64,000 nt of DNA. Source: Pomphorhynchus laevis (taxonomy: Eukaryota > Acanthocephala > Palaeacanthocephala > Echinorhynchida > Pomphorhynchidae). Of this stretch, positions 9,874-22,559 are shown piece after piece. Both the position numbers and the translations under genes were made by a program. The notes beneath the pieces are model-generated. The model made no database searches and had not been told where the DNA came from. It worked only from the letters and a program-made list of their open reading frames with translations. Location: assembly GCA_012934845.2 (NCBI GenBank), contig WNNJ02000272.1, positions 118,623-182,622 on the forward strand, given 5' to 3'. Every line of letters starts with the position of its first letter. Position 1 is the stretch's first letter.

Positions 9874-10187
9874 GAGATGATACGACTGCCTGTGTTGTTT
9901 CTCTTGATGAGAATACAAACGATTGTAAATTGCAACAAACTTCTGAAAATACAGTCCTTAAAGTTTCATAGACCACGAACGATAGGACTACCTGCGTTGC
10001 CGTTGATCATCCTTCTCCTAATCTTTCTTTACATATTGACAACCAAACTCGAACAGCTGGCTCTCACGTCGGCAGTGAATCAATTAAGAGCTCGTTGAAC
10101 AACATCATAGATGGAAATGAAAATATATGTGTTGAGTCGAATGAACGCATATTTACACCGTTGGATTTCTACAATACAGTAATTTAA
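9874..10187 (+). pseudogene. ORF1 fragment of a non-LTR element, 3' piece
   Basis: Continuation, after LTR element B, of the frame left at 5920: DDTTACVVSLDENTND, an in-frame TAG, then a further coding-like stretch (TTNDRTTCVAVDHPSPN ...) to a TAA at 10185-10187. Removing the insertion plus one copy of the 5-bp duplication keeps the frame. That is good evidence that both pieces were one ORF. From 10188 to about 10980 I see no gene or repeat. Confidence 0.45.
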
Positions 10188-10984
10188 TAGAAACTGAGTT
10201 TGATGATTTTCCCTAATTTCTAGGTTAGTAACGTGATTGTTTAAATATTGGCATCGTTTTATGTCGAAGTAGCACAAGGAATTCGTGGAGAACATTTCGA
10301 ACTAAAATCAGCAGTTTTTCTGCAAATGCTCGCTCCAATGATACCAGGCTCGTAAAGTAGCATTGATACGATACTCGAAAGACAACTACTACTCGGAATC
10401 AAAATAGGTTTACTGAATTGTTTGATAAAGTACTATATCTTCATAGGAGTGAATACTTTCGGTGTGGCCATTCGAATTCAAGAAATTGAAAACGTACACA
10501 TAAAGGGTTGATTTTAAAAGAAAAAATAATTTCAGGGACAGCAATTCTTTAGAAAACTAATAGGTTAGGTGTTCCCTAGATCAAATAATTAATGAGAAAT
10601 CAGTCAAAGACATCCTTCAATATTTTCATTCCCTTACAAGCGAAAGTGCCTAGATGTATTGCTAAATCAGCGATTTTCTTAAACGTCTTTGCACCATCCA
10701 TTGTGATTTGTACACATAAACGAAGAAGACATCATTCGCGCATGCAAGCGAACTAAAAGAAGTACCGGTCCTTCGCTTCTCAACTCAATTATTTGGCGTT
10801 GTCTACTTACAAATTATGCTTATAGTTCACGAGTTCTTGCAAGTCCATCGCAGACATAGCTATATATCTGTTTACCGATTGAATTCCACTGGGTCTCTGG
10901 ACGCTTTCGTTGCTTGCCGACAAATCCCTTAAAATTTAACGATGGTGTACGACTAATTGGTTTGTAACAAGACATTTGCATATG

Positions 10985-11060
10985 TTGCAAGACGTATAGT
11001 CTTGCATTAGACTATACGTATAGTCTTGCGTTTCAAGACGTATAGTCTTGAAATTAGGTA
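10985..11060. repeat. Cluster of short palindromes
   Basis: CAAGACGTATAGTCTTG occurs twice, with TAGACTATACGTATAGTC between, so the same near-palindromic core (AGAC-TATA-GTCT) appears three times in about 75 bp. It sits where the coding part of the minus-strand non-LTR element ends, so it may mark a rearrangement breakpoint. Confidence 0.6.
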
Positions 11061-12345
11061 ATCGGAGAATTGAGAAGGATCAAGAGTGGAGGTGACAGAG
11101 GAACGAGAAAGTAGAGAATTAAGAGTTTTCCATTTAGTTCGAGAGTCATTAGCGGAAGCCAGTTTGCTTCGCCAAAAACTATGTGCCTTAGAACGCAGAA
11201 GTTGCCTATGCGAACGACGAAGAGCAAAGAATTGGTTACGATAAAAGGATGAATCAAGTTCTGAAGATAGTCTGAGATAACGATGATAAGTTCTGAAAGA
11301 ACGACGCATGAGGCGTTTTGAAGTCACACACTCAGAGTCGAACTATGTTGCAAGATTTTGCCGTGATTGAACAAAAGTTTTAAGAGGAAGAATTTCATCG
11401 AGGATAGAGCAAAATACATTGTCAAAGAGGGTACATAAGTAATTAGGGGATTGGTAGATAGAAGAAGGATACATTAACGGAGAGCGGTTAATATGAGAGC
11501 GAAGAAGGGAAAAGTCGAGAAATTTCCAAGAACGACACGAGATAATTTTCGCATGAACATTGATTTTTAACAAAGGGATAGAACATGTAACAGGGAAGTG
11601 GTCGGATAGAGCAGGATTAGATATGCACAATGAAGAAGACAAGGCAAGACGCGTAGGTAGGGCAACAATATCTAGGGTACCGCCAAGAATATGGGTAGCA
11701 GAAGAATAATGAGGAGACATGATTTGAAAATCATGATCGTTAAATGTAGAAATCGTCTTTAGGGTATTGGAATCACGAGGACGGTCTAAGCGAACATTTA
11801 TATCACCTAGTACAACGCAAGGTAAACCGGAGAGGAAGATGAAAGAAAGTAAGTTTGACAGTTCACAGAAAAAAGAGTCAGACGGATGACATGATCCAGG
11901 CCGATAGAATAAATAGATATTGAGAAACAACGAGCCGGTTTTTACGCGGAACTTAAGTAGTTCGAAAGTGAGAGAAACAAATGGCAACGGTAATGATTGC
12001 AATGGAGACCAATGGTGAGAGAAAGCTATAAGACCACCGTGGTTAATTGATCGATTTGAACTAATAGGTCGTTGACGAGCCTTATCGATCACAGAGAGAT
12101 TTAAAGAGCGGAGGCGTTTAAGAGTGTAATCATTCTGACCAACGTTCCAAGATTCGGTAAAACACAAAACATCCAAAGATTTATGAAGGAAAAGATCATA
12201 TACTGAATCAACCTTGTTACTAAGAGAGCGGAAATTTAAAACGGCTAATTTCCAGGATGATTCGGGGAGCAGTGGAGTAGAATCAATTAGAGGATACCCC
12301 GGATGATTTACTTGAAGTTTTGCTGGATGATTTACCTTTTAATCA
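11045..12345 (-). pseudogene. ORF2 5' part (AP endonuclease) of CR1/jockey-like element
   Basis: The minus strand from about 12345 encodes VNHPGYPLIDS, NFRSLSNKVDSVYDLF, DVLCFTESW, GGLIAFSHHWSP, CVVLGDINVRLD, GTLDIVALP and ALSDHFPVTC. These are the successive motifs of an apurinic/apyrimidinic-type endonuclease that nicks target DNA for non-LTR retrotransposition; the catalytic E (TESW), D/N (GDIN) and the terminal SDH are present. The frame is open 12176-11343. After a frame change it continues as the linker to RT (SFWRSKLASANDSRTKWKTL, then FSDYL) to about 11050, where the element stops before its RT domain. RT of a similar element is at 55.0-56.0 kb. Confidence 0.8.
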
Positions 12346-12359
12346 TTTTCAATCGTTGG

Positions 12360-13090
12360 TCATATATTGGCTGGGTTAGAAAGATTGTTGTTGCCTGTAG
12401 ACGAAACTTCGCCGAGTACTGGTAAGCTCACATTTACTGCGTGGGCTTCCCTACTTGATGAAACCACTATCTTATGTCCTCTAATAAAATATCGCTTACT
12501 TGGGTCTGACTTTTTTCGTTCGGATAATTCTTTCCGTAGTATCTTAAGTTCCTCTTGTTCAAGTTTCGACAAATCAGGGCACAAGTACACCGTATGAAAG
12601 AGAGATGAATTCTTAAGCTTAAACGAAGATTTTAAAGATGATTCCACATGGCTGACGCTAGTTTTTACCTTAAACCACGGAGGGGAGTTAGTATGAAGTG
12701 CAGGGAGTTGAAGAAAGTCTAGTTTTTGTCCGACCAAAGGACAACCGATTTCCTCAAAGAGATTTAATATAACTTGTTACTCGCTTTCAGAAACGGGTAA
12801 ATTATGAACTATCAGATGTGAGGCCCTAGCGCTTTCCCTATCAAGAGAGTTTGCTAATTTAGAATAAGATTTATCTACCTCTGGTGTGCGTTGAAAAGAA
12901 CAAACAGCATGAGATACCTGCTTATTGATGCAACGGTTGAGGGAGGAGTTGATAGACTCATTTACTATTCTATGTATACGCTATTTGTTTGTCCAGCAAC
13001 TATTTGAATCATCTGATATTAACTGGCTTTTAAGTTTAGTTATTTCGATTCGGGTTTCGTATATTGCTTTGGCTGCATAAAATCCACAGA
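12360..13090 (-). pseudogene. ORF1 of CR1/jockey-like element
   Basis: Minus-strand ORF1 directly ahead of ORF2. The upstream part (13090-12750) reads AQDYLCGFYAAKAIYETR, then KLANSLDRESARASHLIVHN, an RRM-like start, with two internal stops. The downstream part is open from 12737 to 12360 and includes VYLCPDLSKLEQEELKILRK and KRYFIRGHKIVVSS, the conserved block seen in ORF1 proteins of such elements (RNA-binding, chaperone-like). ORF1 ends near 12360 and ORF2 coding begins about 15 bases later, as is usual for a bicistronic transcript. Two stops and frame changes make it non-functional. Confidence 0.7.
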
Positions 13091-13184
13091 GGTAATCTTG
13101 GGCCAGTAAATCTCTAGAAAGCCTTCTCGGAAGGATTACCGTTGAGTACAGGTGAAAAAAATCGATGCTACTAAACGATTAACT

Positions 13185-13255
13185 TTTTTATCTGTTTCGC
13201 TTTTGTGGGCTTGTAAGCACACAGTCTGTGTGCATTTGCCACATTAAAAAACTTT
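13185..13255 (+). repeat. 3' tail hairpin of a CR1/jockey-like element (plus strand)
   Basis: TTGTAAGCACACAGTCTGTGTGCATTTGCCACATTAAA (13202-13239, described in parts): a perfect 8-bp stem GCACACAG/CTGTGTGC, followed by CATTTGCCACATTAAA. The same tail closes the minus-strand element at 54.96 kb and the truncated copy at 58.87 kb, with different stem bases. It is the 3' end of a plus-strand copy whose body I cannot trace. Bases 13256-14505 hold nothing recognisable. Confidence 0.6.
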
Positions 13256-14514
13256 CAACTTATAGTATTTAAGACACTTTTGTATTCAAGACACAATCCG
13301 AGTTTATGTCTAATTGCGGAACTACTGCTATCTCAATGTTGCAAAGGAGCTCTTCCAGTTATTCTGATGATATTTTGAAGATAAAGAGAATGATTTCCTT
13401 TGCACTCGTATGTGCGTCAGCGGCTTGTATGCAACGCCAAGATCAATCAGAATACGGCCTGATTTAAAAGACACTGGTGTTGAAGCCTTGCAAGAGCGGT
13501 CTCCTTGCGCATTCAAATTTTAAATCAATTAAATTAAATTTATTCGCCAAAATAACTCACTGCACACTATGTTCATTCCAATCCTATTTGTGATACAATT
13601 ATTATAACAGTTTAATATTAATTAAATTCAAGGCTTATTCGGGGGAACCTTTTATATTGTGTATTTTAATCAATTGTTCAGCTATAAAAAATGCATATGC
13701 GTAATGATGCATAGATAATTCATATAATATTTATACGTAATGTATTCGAAATAAAATGTTTGAAAGATGCTGAGCGTTTGTTTAATATTTGCATAACTTT
13801 ATTTATTCCATCGACTGTACCTTCAACAAGTGGTTTAGGTAAAGAGGAAACGTGCGTTCTTAATTTTCTATATAATATACAAGCAAACAAAACTAGATTA
13901 GCTTAAGCAGACTATATCAATGCTTTGAATGAAACTTAGTATTATTGCAATCAGAGCTAATTCACAATGTTTTGAATCAATCGAAGCAGATTTGAGAAAA
14001 AGTGGAGATTGGGTGAAAGTTGAACGAAAATAATAATAGTTAACTGTGCTTATTATTATGCTATATTTTGTAAAAATAAATTCTTTTTGAAAAAACTCAA
14101 ATACGTAATAATTATTACACATATTACCATCAGCTGTATTCAAGTGCCGCATTTGCAATGGTGCCGCAGTAGCATGTAAAGGTTGAAAATGTGCAAGGAG
14201 CAACATTATATGTCTGAACTGTTAAGCTCCAAACTTTTCGAACAAAGCTACTCCGTGATAAAATGTTTATCCACTTGTCAAGAGTCAAAAGATTAGAACA
14301 ATGATTTATTTACAAAACATGCTCCTTCGCCTCTAAGAAATCATGCTTTGACAACTGATCAATCCAGACGAACGAGTTAAGCTTGTGTTTCCTTCACATT
14401 TGATTGTTAATTTGTTTAGCATAATGATAATATTTTCTTAATAAAATAAATAACATTGATAAATTTCAATTGTCAAATAAAGACAAAAAACGTCAGAAGT
14501 TTCTTCTTGTCTTC

Positions 14515-14780
14515 TTCTTTTGAAGTCTTCTGTCTTCATAGCCTCAGATCCAGTGGGATCTGATCCCTCTAGCCTATCCAACACGCCGTCTTCCGACTAA
14601 ACCACCCGGGGTATTTAACCCCCCAAAAGAGTCCAGTCGGTGCGGACTATGCTGGGTAAACACGAGACGAGGAGCTTGAGAAACCTTAGTCTTTGTTCTG
14701 GGGGACGTCCTCGTGAGAAGAAGACTAAGAGCTGAGAAGACGATTATGGTCTAAGAGCTGTGTTTTTTATTTCGTTTCGT
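14515..14780 (-). mobile_element. tRNA-type SINE copy
   Basis: On the minus strand: GGACGTCCCCCAGA, AAAGACTAAGG, CAGCATAGTC, then TGGTTTAGTCGGAAGA, which resembles a pol III box A (TRGYNNARNNGG). The same block order occurs at 54770-54955 (minus) and 63205-63310 (plus). Three dispersed copies sharing a tRNA-like segment suggest a SINE family. The ends are not sharply defined. Confidence 0.55.
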
Positions 14781-14989
14781 GCTACTCCTGACACTAATAC
14801 CGTCTAATCTGTATGGCATCATTCGTTATACTTCTTTGTAGTTTTTTGTATAATAATACAAATATGAAAGATATTCAAATTCAGATATGCTAGAAGACAA
14901 TGTATCTTCTAGCATAACAAGACATCAAATCAGCTTTGCTAAGTAAAATGATTATATTCTCTACAGCAACGAATTACTATTAATGAATA

Positions 14990-15235
14990 TAAATTTGTAA
15001 TTTTGATATTTTATTGAAATTTATATATACTATATTATATATTATTATATTATAATATAATATATAATATTATATATAATATAAAATATATAATATATTA
15101 TAATATGTAATATATAATATATTATATAAATAATTATATAATTAATTATATAATTAAATATATTATATAATTAATTATTATATTTTATTATATTTATATT
15201 TATTTATATTTTATTTATAAATTATTGACAAACCT
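14990..15235. repeat. AT-only low-complexity tract
   Basis: Nearly pure A/T made of TATAATA and TTATATAA runs, with no coding potential. Confidence 0.9.
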
Positions 15236-15331
15236 TAAATTATTGATAGATAAAATGCATTAAAATTTTTTTTATTTCGATTGCCGTTTGTTTATTAAAT
15301 CGAATAAAGCACACAAAAAACAAAAGCTTAC

Positions 15332-15577
15332 TTTCATTATTTATAACTGACTTCTGTATTGTTCCATCTATCACTACACTATTAACTTCCGAGTTGTTCA
15401 AAACTCCAAACTCTGGTGGCCATGGGATATTAGTTGTTTCGTTGGATCCCAACTTATTAACAATAGCATCATTGTGGTGGTCACTTTGCTGACCAAAATC
15501 ATCTACCAGGAGATTTTCTCTTGAAATAACCACAGCTGTGTCAATGCACCGCAGATCGTAAATATACTCTGCAGTTG
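15332..15577 (-). CDS. Candidate internal exon of an unknown host gene
   Basis: A 246-bp minus-strand open segment bounded by a splice-acceptor-like TTTCCAG (entering at 15577) and a strong donor GTAAGC (15331-15326). It is phase 1 at both ends. The peptide (ATAEYIYDLRCIDTAVVISR ... SVINNE) has normal amino acid composition, unlike the surrounding AT-rich DNA, and no resemblance to the transposon proteins here. I do not recognise the protein. The frame remains open a little past the donor, so an open frame alone does not prove the exon. This is the best candidate for a host coding exon in the window. Confidence 0.35.
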
Positions 15578-15599
15578 CTGGAAATGAGACAGAAGCAAA

Positions 15600-18500
15600 T
15601 GCATTATATATCTTAAGTTGATATACCTATGCAGTTATTTTTACCATTGAAATTTTGATAACTATTTTATTCTGCACGCCACTTTAATCTTAGATATATA
15701 TATACCAACAGCAGTATGCTACATTTCAATATTGGTGGACCTCATCAGCTACTAATCCAATACCTACTTTTCATGTTTCCGTCCTTTTAATGTTGGCTGA
15801 CGATCACTCGACTCGTTTGCTTTTATTGCCAATTAGATTTAATGAAAGACTTTCGCATTACATTTTGCAAATTTTATTGAAATCATTTATGATTTCAAAT
15901 TAAATCAGCGTTGGTAGGAGAAGGTGCAACCTTCAATTTGAAAACCTACCTATTTTTCATTAAAGATCATCGAAAAATAACTACAGTAATTACACAAGTA
16001 CGATTTAAATGCAGTGAACTATATTATTCCAACATATGATTTTCAAGAGTTCCACTTTCATGCGTGTAAGTTTTATCATCAACTTACCCAAAAATATTTT
16101 GCTTCACAATTTACTTTAAATGACTGACTTGCATCTAAAATAGTTCGATTCGAGTATGATTCCTTGATGCAATTGATCACATTTTAAGCGTCATTTTAAT
16201 GCGGTTGATCACTTTTTAAGATTTATAAACGTTTGAAAGATAAATTTTAATATTTCTCAGTGTGAGCGAGAAACTCTACTAGAGCGATTTAGCCCATGTC
16301 TGTACTACTGAAGTTTGTGTGATTTTGAAGTACGCAGTGAATCTCTTGAAAAGTACAAAAGCACAAGAATTGAGAATACTTGAATTTCGTTTGCTTATAT
16401 TTGTAGATAGGCATACTGTATTTTGAGTAATTAAATAAAAATTTTAAAAATTAAATTTAGATATTGTTTAGTCAATTTGTTTCTTAATTACTAAACTAAA
16501 AATAAGGAATATATTTCTTAATTTGAAATTGTAAAAAATGACTAATTTAAAAAAAAACTTAAAAATTTCATTTAATTATAAAGATTTCAAACACGAATAT
16601 GGTTTTACAGGCACGAATAAATTAGTTTTATTCCATAATTTGTGGAAAAACCAATTTCTTCGTCGTTCCCATAAATTTATAAAGCTATAAGAAATATATA
16701 GATATTCTGATTACAAATATTTTTCTTTTAAATTCTAGTACAAGACCACACGAATTGAAAATATTTGAGTCTTTTAAGCTTTATTTAAATTAACGGTGTA
16801 GCCGTTTAGCGTACCGTTGTATTGCATAGTAATATGAATAAAGTACATTATGAATAATGAACTAAGTACATGCTCGGCTTATGTAAGATACTATAATACC
16901 GTGTGTTTTGATAGCGATATTTTTATCATTATGAGTTGGATTGATAATCCGCTATTGCTAATACAAAGATTATATAGAAACTCAGATAATTTTCATTTGA
17001 ATTTCAGAATAAAAAATTAAATTTTAATCTTTTATAGCACATAATCAGTGATAACCACTTAATATGTAACATATCTGTGCAACGAAAGGGGATGAATAGC
17101 ATTTCTCTACTCCTATATTTTTAAGCAGAATTCGTCAAGGTAAAAATCTGAAATACAATCACGAATATAATCTTGAATTTATCTATAAATTTTTCTTTTA
17201 AATTCAAGTCAATTGTCATAACTTAATTTCTTTGATATAGCAATAATTGTAGTGTTTATTAATTCTAAATTAGAATATTTAAAATGTATACATAATAAAA
17301 AAGCTACGTAAGGGAGAATTATCTTTGCAGCTTCATATTGACTTTTATTTGATCATTTGATTCTCAGTTATAAATGATGTATGGTTGATCCATAACCACT
17401 GTAACCGGTAAAGCCAATAACAAAGTACTTCAGTTATATGTCTAGATGAACAAAGCAATCCGGAAAGATGTAAATTTCTTCTGTTATTTTATCATGAAGA
17501 TCCATAGATGGAAAACGAAATACGTCGTTTTATGTAATTCTTTGTTTTTCTTTAAATCTCATAATATAGTTTGTTTTATTGCTAAACGTCTTTTGAACCT
17601 ATGCAACAAAGTTAAAGTGCTACGTAAACTGATTGTTTTATTTATTATTAAAATATCGATAGCTGCAATTAGTATTTCGCTGGTATATTATAATATCATT
17701 ATATTGACACCTAATAGCAATCAATCGAGAAATCCGTTACATAATTCAATACAATTATGGATGATATATATGCAGTAGAAAAAATTTCAGATAAAAATCT
17801 ATGAAAAATAATAGTTGTCTTTAAAAGAATGATGACAACTGTACACATATCCAGCTTTATGAAATTTATCATCTTCAACCTTTTACAATTATATTCATGC
17901 AAAGTAAGATGATTTAGAATCTGCACAGGTAAATTTACGTATAAAAGGCATGTAGGTTATTATTAATTAATTTTGAGATTACATCGAAAACGTTAACACT
18001 TAATCTTTGCAATGCATTACTAGTAAAATATGTTGTACACGCGTTATAATCGTTAACAGATATTTACAAAAACCAAATTTCGTCAAAACTAAATCAGTAA
18101 AAGGAAAATCAGTACAATAAAGCGAACAAAAAATACTCCTCATTTAATCGATAAAGTAGCGACGGTATTATAATACTACAACTATTGGTAAAAAGCTGGT
18201 TGGACTTAAAAGCATCTATAACATCGATAGGTTGTTATATATATGTAAACGATTAAAAACAACCTTGGTTGATATGATGTAAGTATTTTTTGAAAATATA
18301 AATGTCTGCAAATAAAAATAAACGTACGTTATAAATAACTTGTCATCGACAATTACGAAATCTAGTAGATCTTTATATTAACTTTGTTTTTGTAATTTTA
18401 CAATACATGTTTGCTAAAGTATACATTTAAGTGGTTTGCACTTTAAGTGTTGTTGATCAGTATGACTACTGATCTAACGATATATATATACTATGCAAAT

Positions 18501-20930
18501 GCACTACATTTTATTATTTCGATCATATCAACTACATAATTTTTTTACATTGAATACGAAAATTGATGAATACCAATCATCTAACGTTATCTTTATTTAC
18601 TAGATACCTTTACTACTTGAGTTTAACTGTTTTGTGCAGCAGCTCTAAAGCTCGGCAGGTCTGTAGTAGTATGTATAAAAATCAAAAATTACTCATTTAT
18701 TGTATGCATGTTCTTCAAATATTTAATGGTAAGCATTTAATGGCAAACAAATTTAATGTAAGTACAACTATATTTGTATAGTTAAGAGATTACACTTTCT
18801 TTTACTCTATAAATCAACTTTTACGGGTACAAATTTTTAATGATCAAAAATGTTTTTCATTACGGATATAGCATCACCAAGCAATTCAAAATTAACGGTA
18901 TATTAATTATGCATGTTCAACGATTTATTTATTCATCGATATGTACTCACCACATCAGTTCCCAATAGAACACTGAATTCCGTCGTTAATCAAATATCTA
19001 TACTTGCCAGTTAATATGTTGCAAACTCGTTTTCTCGATTTTATGGAACGATTTAAAATTAAATACGACAATTATAAAAAAAACCCAGCAAATGTGTATC
19101 AGTTGTTTATAATTACTTGAAAAAGTCATTGTTTTACAATGGTTTAGAGTACTATGATCTAGAATTTATTTTTAACTAATTTATTTTTTTTAACTTGTTA
19201 TTTATTAAATGTTGAAAAAGTTAACAACTAGTTCATAAAATTGTAGACATAAGTAGATTTTTTAGATTAGCAAAGCGAATAATTAAAAAATGATTTAACG
19301 TAAGAGCACCGCATTCTGAATAGTGATAAAGCTGGAAAACTAAAATGCGCTCGTTCTACTATAATCATCGATCATAAAATGTTTATATTGTAATAAATAG
19401 AATATGGAGTATTGTGTAACCTATACTCCATTAAGATAAAAACGGCAATGCATTTTAGTTGCAAAACTCATATTGGAATTAAATCTACATTAACGATAAA
19501 AGTCGGTGATTGTTATATACAACAAATAAGTAATGTAATGATTACAATTTGATTATATATTTATTTAATATTTACATATTATATATATTCAGGTCCTTCG
19601 AGGATCTCAGTTTGCCTTCTTTCAAAAAACTAATTATCATCTTCGATTTCAAGCGTTTGCCTTCTTCAGCAAAACTAATTGTCTAGTTTGTATGTACTTA
19701 CATTTTTAAACCAAGAATAGACAGAGTATTTATATCCTTTGCTTAAAAAGCATAATTACTTACAATATAAGACAATTTATTTTTGTTGAAGGGAAACGTG
19801 TGAAACAGTGAAGCGAGACGTTCATATAAAAATTTCCTTTTAAATTACCTTGCTATACTGCCTATCATTTATTTAAATTGAAATATATATAAATGAGCCC
19901 AGAGAGAATCCCGGCAAGCTGTCGTAATTCTAACAATATATAAATAAAACTAAAAATATTTTATGCCGGCATAGCGATAGTACTCGAAAAATCTCAAGAA
20001 TTGATAAGATTATACTACGAAGCATTTTAAAAGTTTTCATTATCTTAAAACATGCTCATAAAACGAAGTCCATTGCTTCAATATACATAAGAATTAAAAC
20101 ACCCGATCGGTGAACATATACACCATTGTTGTTGATATATTAAATTGATATCTAATCGAAATATAAAAGTTGACGTTTGCATTGTCATTGATGCAGTTAT
20201 AGTTTAGTCAGTGTTACAAGTAAAATAGTCAATCGTGCAATTAAAGCATGTATCATTTAAATTAAAATAGACGATTTTACACTTACTATAGTCGGTGTTT
20301 CAATTTATACTTTACAACATTCAACATATTCATCACATTGCCAACATCATGACCAACACGTGTCGTAATTTAAAAATTATATGGATCATTAAACAATGCT
20401 TCGATTGACATTTGTGATTTTAATTTTGCAGAATAATTATGGCATAACAAGAACCGTGCAGACAAGCCATATGTAAGCCACAGAAGTACAAGATGCATCA
20501 TAAATGATACCATTAGAATTAATTAATAGCAAAGTATAGCTTGGTCAGAATTTAAAGTAAATGGTAACCTTCTGATCTTCTTAGTGTATTCAGGTTCAAT
20601 CTGTATGCCCAACAGGTGATAAAACTGTGCTACTATGCAAATAACTATGCTAATGAGCGGCAGTAATTAATCTACTTACATTTAATTTAGTGAACTTACA
20701 AAACCACAAACCACAATAATTATTGAATAAATATGATTCGAGCATTAATTTGGTTTGCTACAAAGAAAATTAATCACAGTTTTCTAAAAACATACTCAAT
20801 ACTTGATATAAGCATGATTATTTCATGAACAATAATTTATTAAATTTATACATCCATTAAAATCAAAATATTTATTGCTTGTATAATAGAAATATACTTT
20901 ATGAAACAAATAAAACATTTTATTCAAAAC
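15600..20930. other. Anonymous AT-rich DNA
   Basis: No gene, RNA or recognisable repeat, apart from short AT runs (for example 18479-18492) and the hammerhead-like remnant at 19645-19670. An open frame at 17446-17778 has the composition of random AT-rich sequence. It could be intron of the gene suggested by 15332-15577, but nothing shows it. Confidence 0.5.
19645..19670 (-). ncRNA. Minimal PLE-type hammerhead remnant
   Basis: On the minus strand: CTGAAGA, AGGC, loop AAAC, GCTT, GAAA, TCG. This is the standard order of core strand, short stem II and GAAA, with position 7 (variable in hammerheads) as A. A second, degenerate copy lies about 43 bp further on (AAAGAAGGCAAAC ... near 19610-19630). 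No clear stem I or cleavage triplet can be assigned. Such small hammerheads are known from Penelope-like elements. Confidence 0.4.
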
Positions 20931-20939
20931 ACGTATTTC

Positions 20940-21015
20940 AGAAGAAACTGCTATGCTATCATGTTTCGATCCCTATTCCCCGACCAAACATAGCAGCGGA
21001 GCCAAATACATGCTA
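20940..21015 (-). ncRNA. PLE 3' structured RNA (family-A hammerhead strands), truncated
   Basis: Minus strand: CTGCTATG, TTTGGTC, GGGGAATAGGGATC, GAAA, CATGATAG, CATAGCAG, TTTCTTCTG. The long helix CTGCTATG/CATAGCAG and the GTC and GAAA strands are present. The copy is cut inside the CUGAUGA strand. It follows the decayed PLE RT at 21276-21785, which places the structure downstream of the PLE RT. Confidence 0.5.
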
Positions 21016-21275
21016 ATGAGGTATTTCGTTTGATAAAATTTGATTATCTAGTATCTTATTCTAATACAAAGTACATTAACATTTACTGTTTATGTAAAAT
21101 TTACTCTTGATGATGATAGCAGTAGGCGATTAAAAATTCGATTAAATAAATATTTTCTTCACTCTCTCCACTAATAAATAAAACAAAGTATATTATTTAT
21201 TATCAATCCATAAAAATTTTCTGCAAATAATTATAAATTTATTTTTAATATTATTGTGTTGCTTTATATATTTTA

Positions 21276-21785
21276 CTATTTCTGTTTGATGGTATTTTTA
21301 TAGTAACTTAGTTTAAAATATGTATCTATTAAATTATTTAAATGATTTTGAAAAAAGCCAATATCGTTACAAATTGTTGAGATTCTATAAATTTCATTAT
21401 TTAATGTATTATATTTTATATTATATGGTATGCATGAATGCTCATGCAAAAATATGTTTCTTGTAAATTTAAATATGTCATCTTTACGATATAAATTAAT
21501 AGTAGTTTTAATTAATGTTAATTTAATGTTCATATCAAGATACATACTTTCTTTATCATTAATATTGGTTTTATTAAGAAAAAAGCTACTTGGGTAAATT
21601 TCTTCGCTTATTGAATAAAAATTATTGGAGTTAAATACACATATATCATCAATGTATTGAAACATATATATTTTATATCTTTATATAATTTAGATTTAGT
21701 TTTTACACAGTTATAAACAAATTCATATTCTATAAAACTTAAAAACAAGTCAGCTATATTTAGGCTACTATTACCTTCCATTGGA
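21276..21785 (-). pseudogene. Penelope-like RT fragment (minus copy of inverted pair)
   Basis: Minus-strand RT palm of a Penelope-like element: PMEGNSSLNIADLFLSFIEYEF across frame breaks (21785-21700), then FQYIDDICVFNSNNFYS (the catalytic YIDD), DMNIKLTLIKTTINLYRKD, HEHSCIPYNIKYNTLN and DIGFFQNHLNNLIDTYFKL. The catalytic motif is intact, but frameshifts and stops separate it from the upstream RT half. It faces a second copy at 22560-23658 in inverted orientation. Confidence 0.7.
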
Positions 21786-22149
21786 ACACATTTTATTTAT
21801 GTAAATATAGATATCCGTACTTTTAAATAATTTTGATTTATCAAAATATTTAATTCAATACATCTATAAATTCAATGTATATGCATGTATATATTTTCAG
21901 AATATAAGATAAATTAATTTTTTTACGCTTCTTCAATATCTGCTAAATTTAGATTTGTATAAAGAGTACTTAAATTGTACGTATTTATATTCTGAAAATT
22001 TATTCCTTTTGTGGGTTCTAAAAATTATTTTGTAGAATTAATACTAAAATAGTGTTTTATAACAGTATTAATTCAGATTACCCTACAATATTTCAAAAAA
22101 TTTAACAAATTTTCTGAATTTACTGAAAATTTAAAAAATATATTATCTA

Positions 22150-22299
22150 ATTATTGGAGCTGGATTAAAGGAAAGAAATTATTTTTGATATTTCGCTAAC
22201 TTTTGTTAGCATCTTTAGAAAATTTTCTGAAGATGCTAACATTAGTTAGCGAAATATCAAAAATAATTTCTTCTTTCCTTTGATTCAGCTCTAATAATT
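22150..22299. repeat. Inverted repeat joining two PLE copies
   Basis: Arms of about 55-57 bp (left begins near AATTATTGGAGCTGG; right ends CAGCTCTAATAATT) flank a 40-bp centre. Each arm carries, towards the centre, a hammerhead-like core read outward: TCTGAAGA, TGCTAAC, ATT, AGTTAGC, GAAATATC on plus, and a CTAAAGA version on minus. The arms are the mirror-image 5' ends of the two PLE copies. Confidence 0.7.
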
Positions 22300-22559
22300 A
22301 TTTATCAATAATGAATGACTTTCAACTATTTAAAATATATTATCTAAGAGTTTTGGTGCAAATTTAGTAAATTATAGAATCTTTTGTATTTATGGACTTG
22401 CTTAACACCCTATGCTAGAATGAAATAAAAAAATCGTAAGAATCCGGTTATTCATCCGACACTTATCATCTAACAATTCGTTTTATAATGATTTAAATGC
22501 TTACTTAGGTAAGCAATTATAATAGGAAAGATCAAATTGATAAATATATGTATGCAGAA

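Noticed and set aside
12367-12597. Plus-strand frame at 12367-12597
   Set aside because: Antisense shadow of the well-supported ORF1 segment on the minus strand.
17446-17778. 110-codon plus-strand frame with two hydrophobic stretches
   Set aside because: Composition is that of AT-rich DNA (K, N, I, F, Y rich), with no family motif and no splice-like context.
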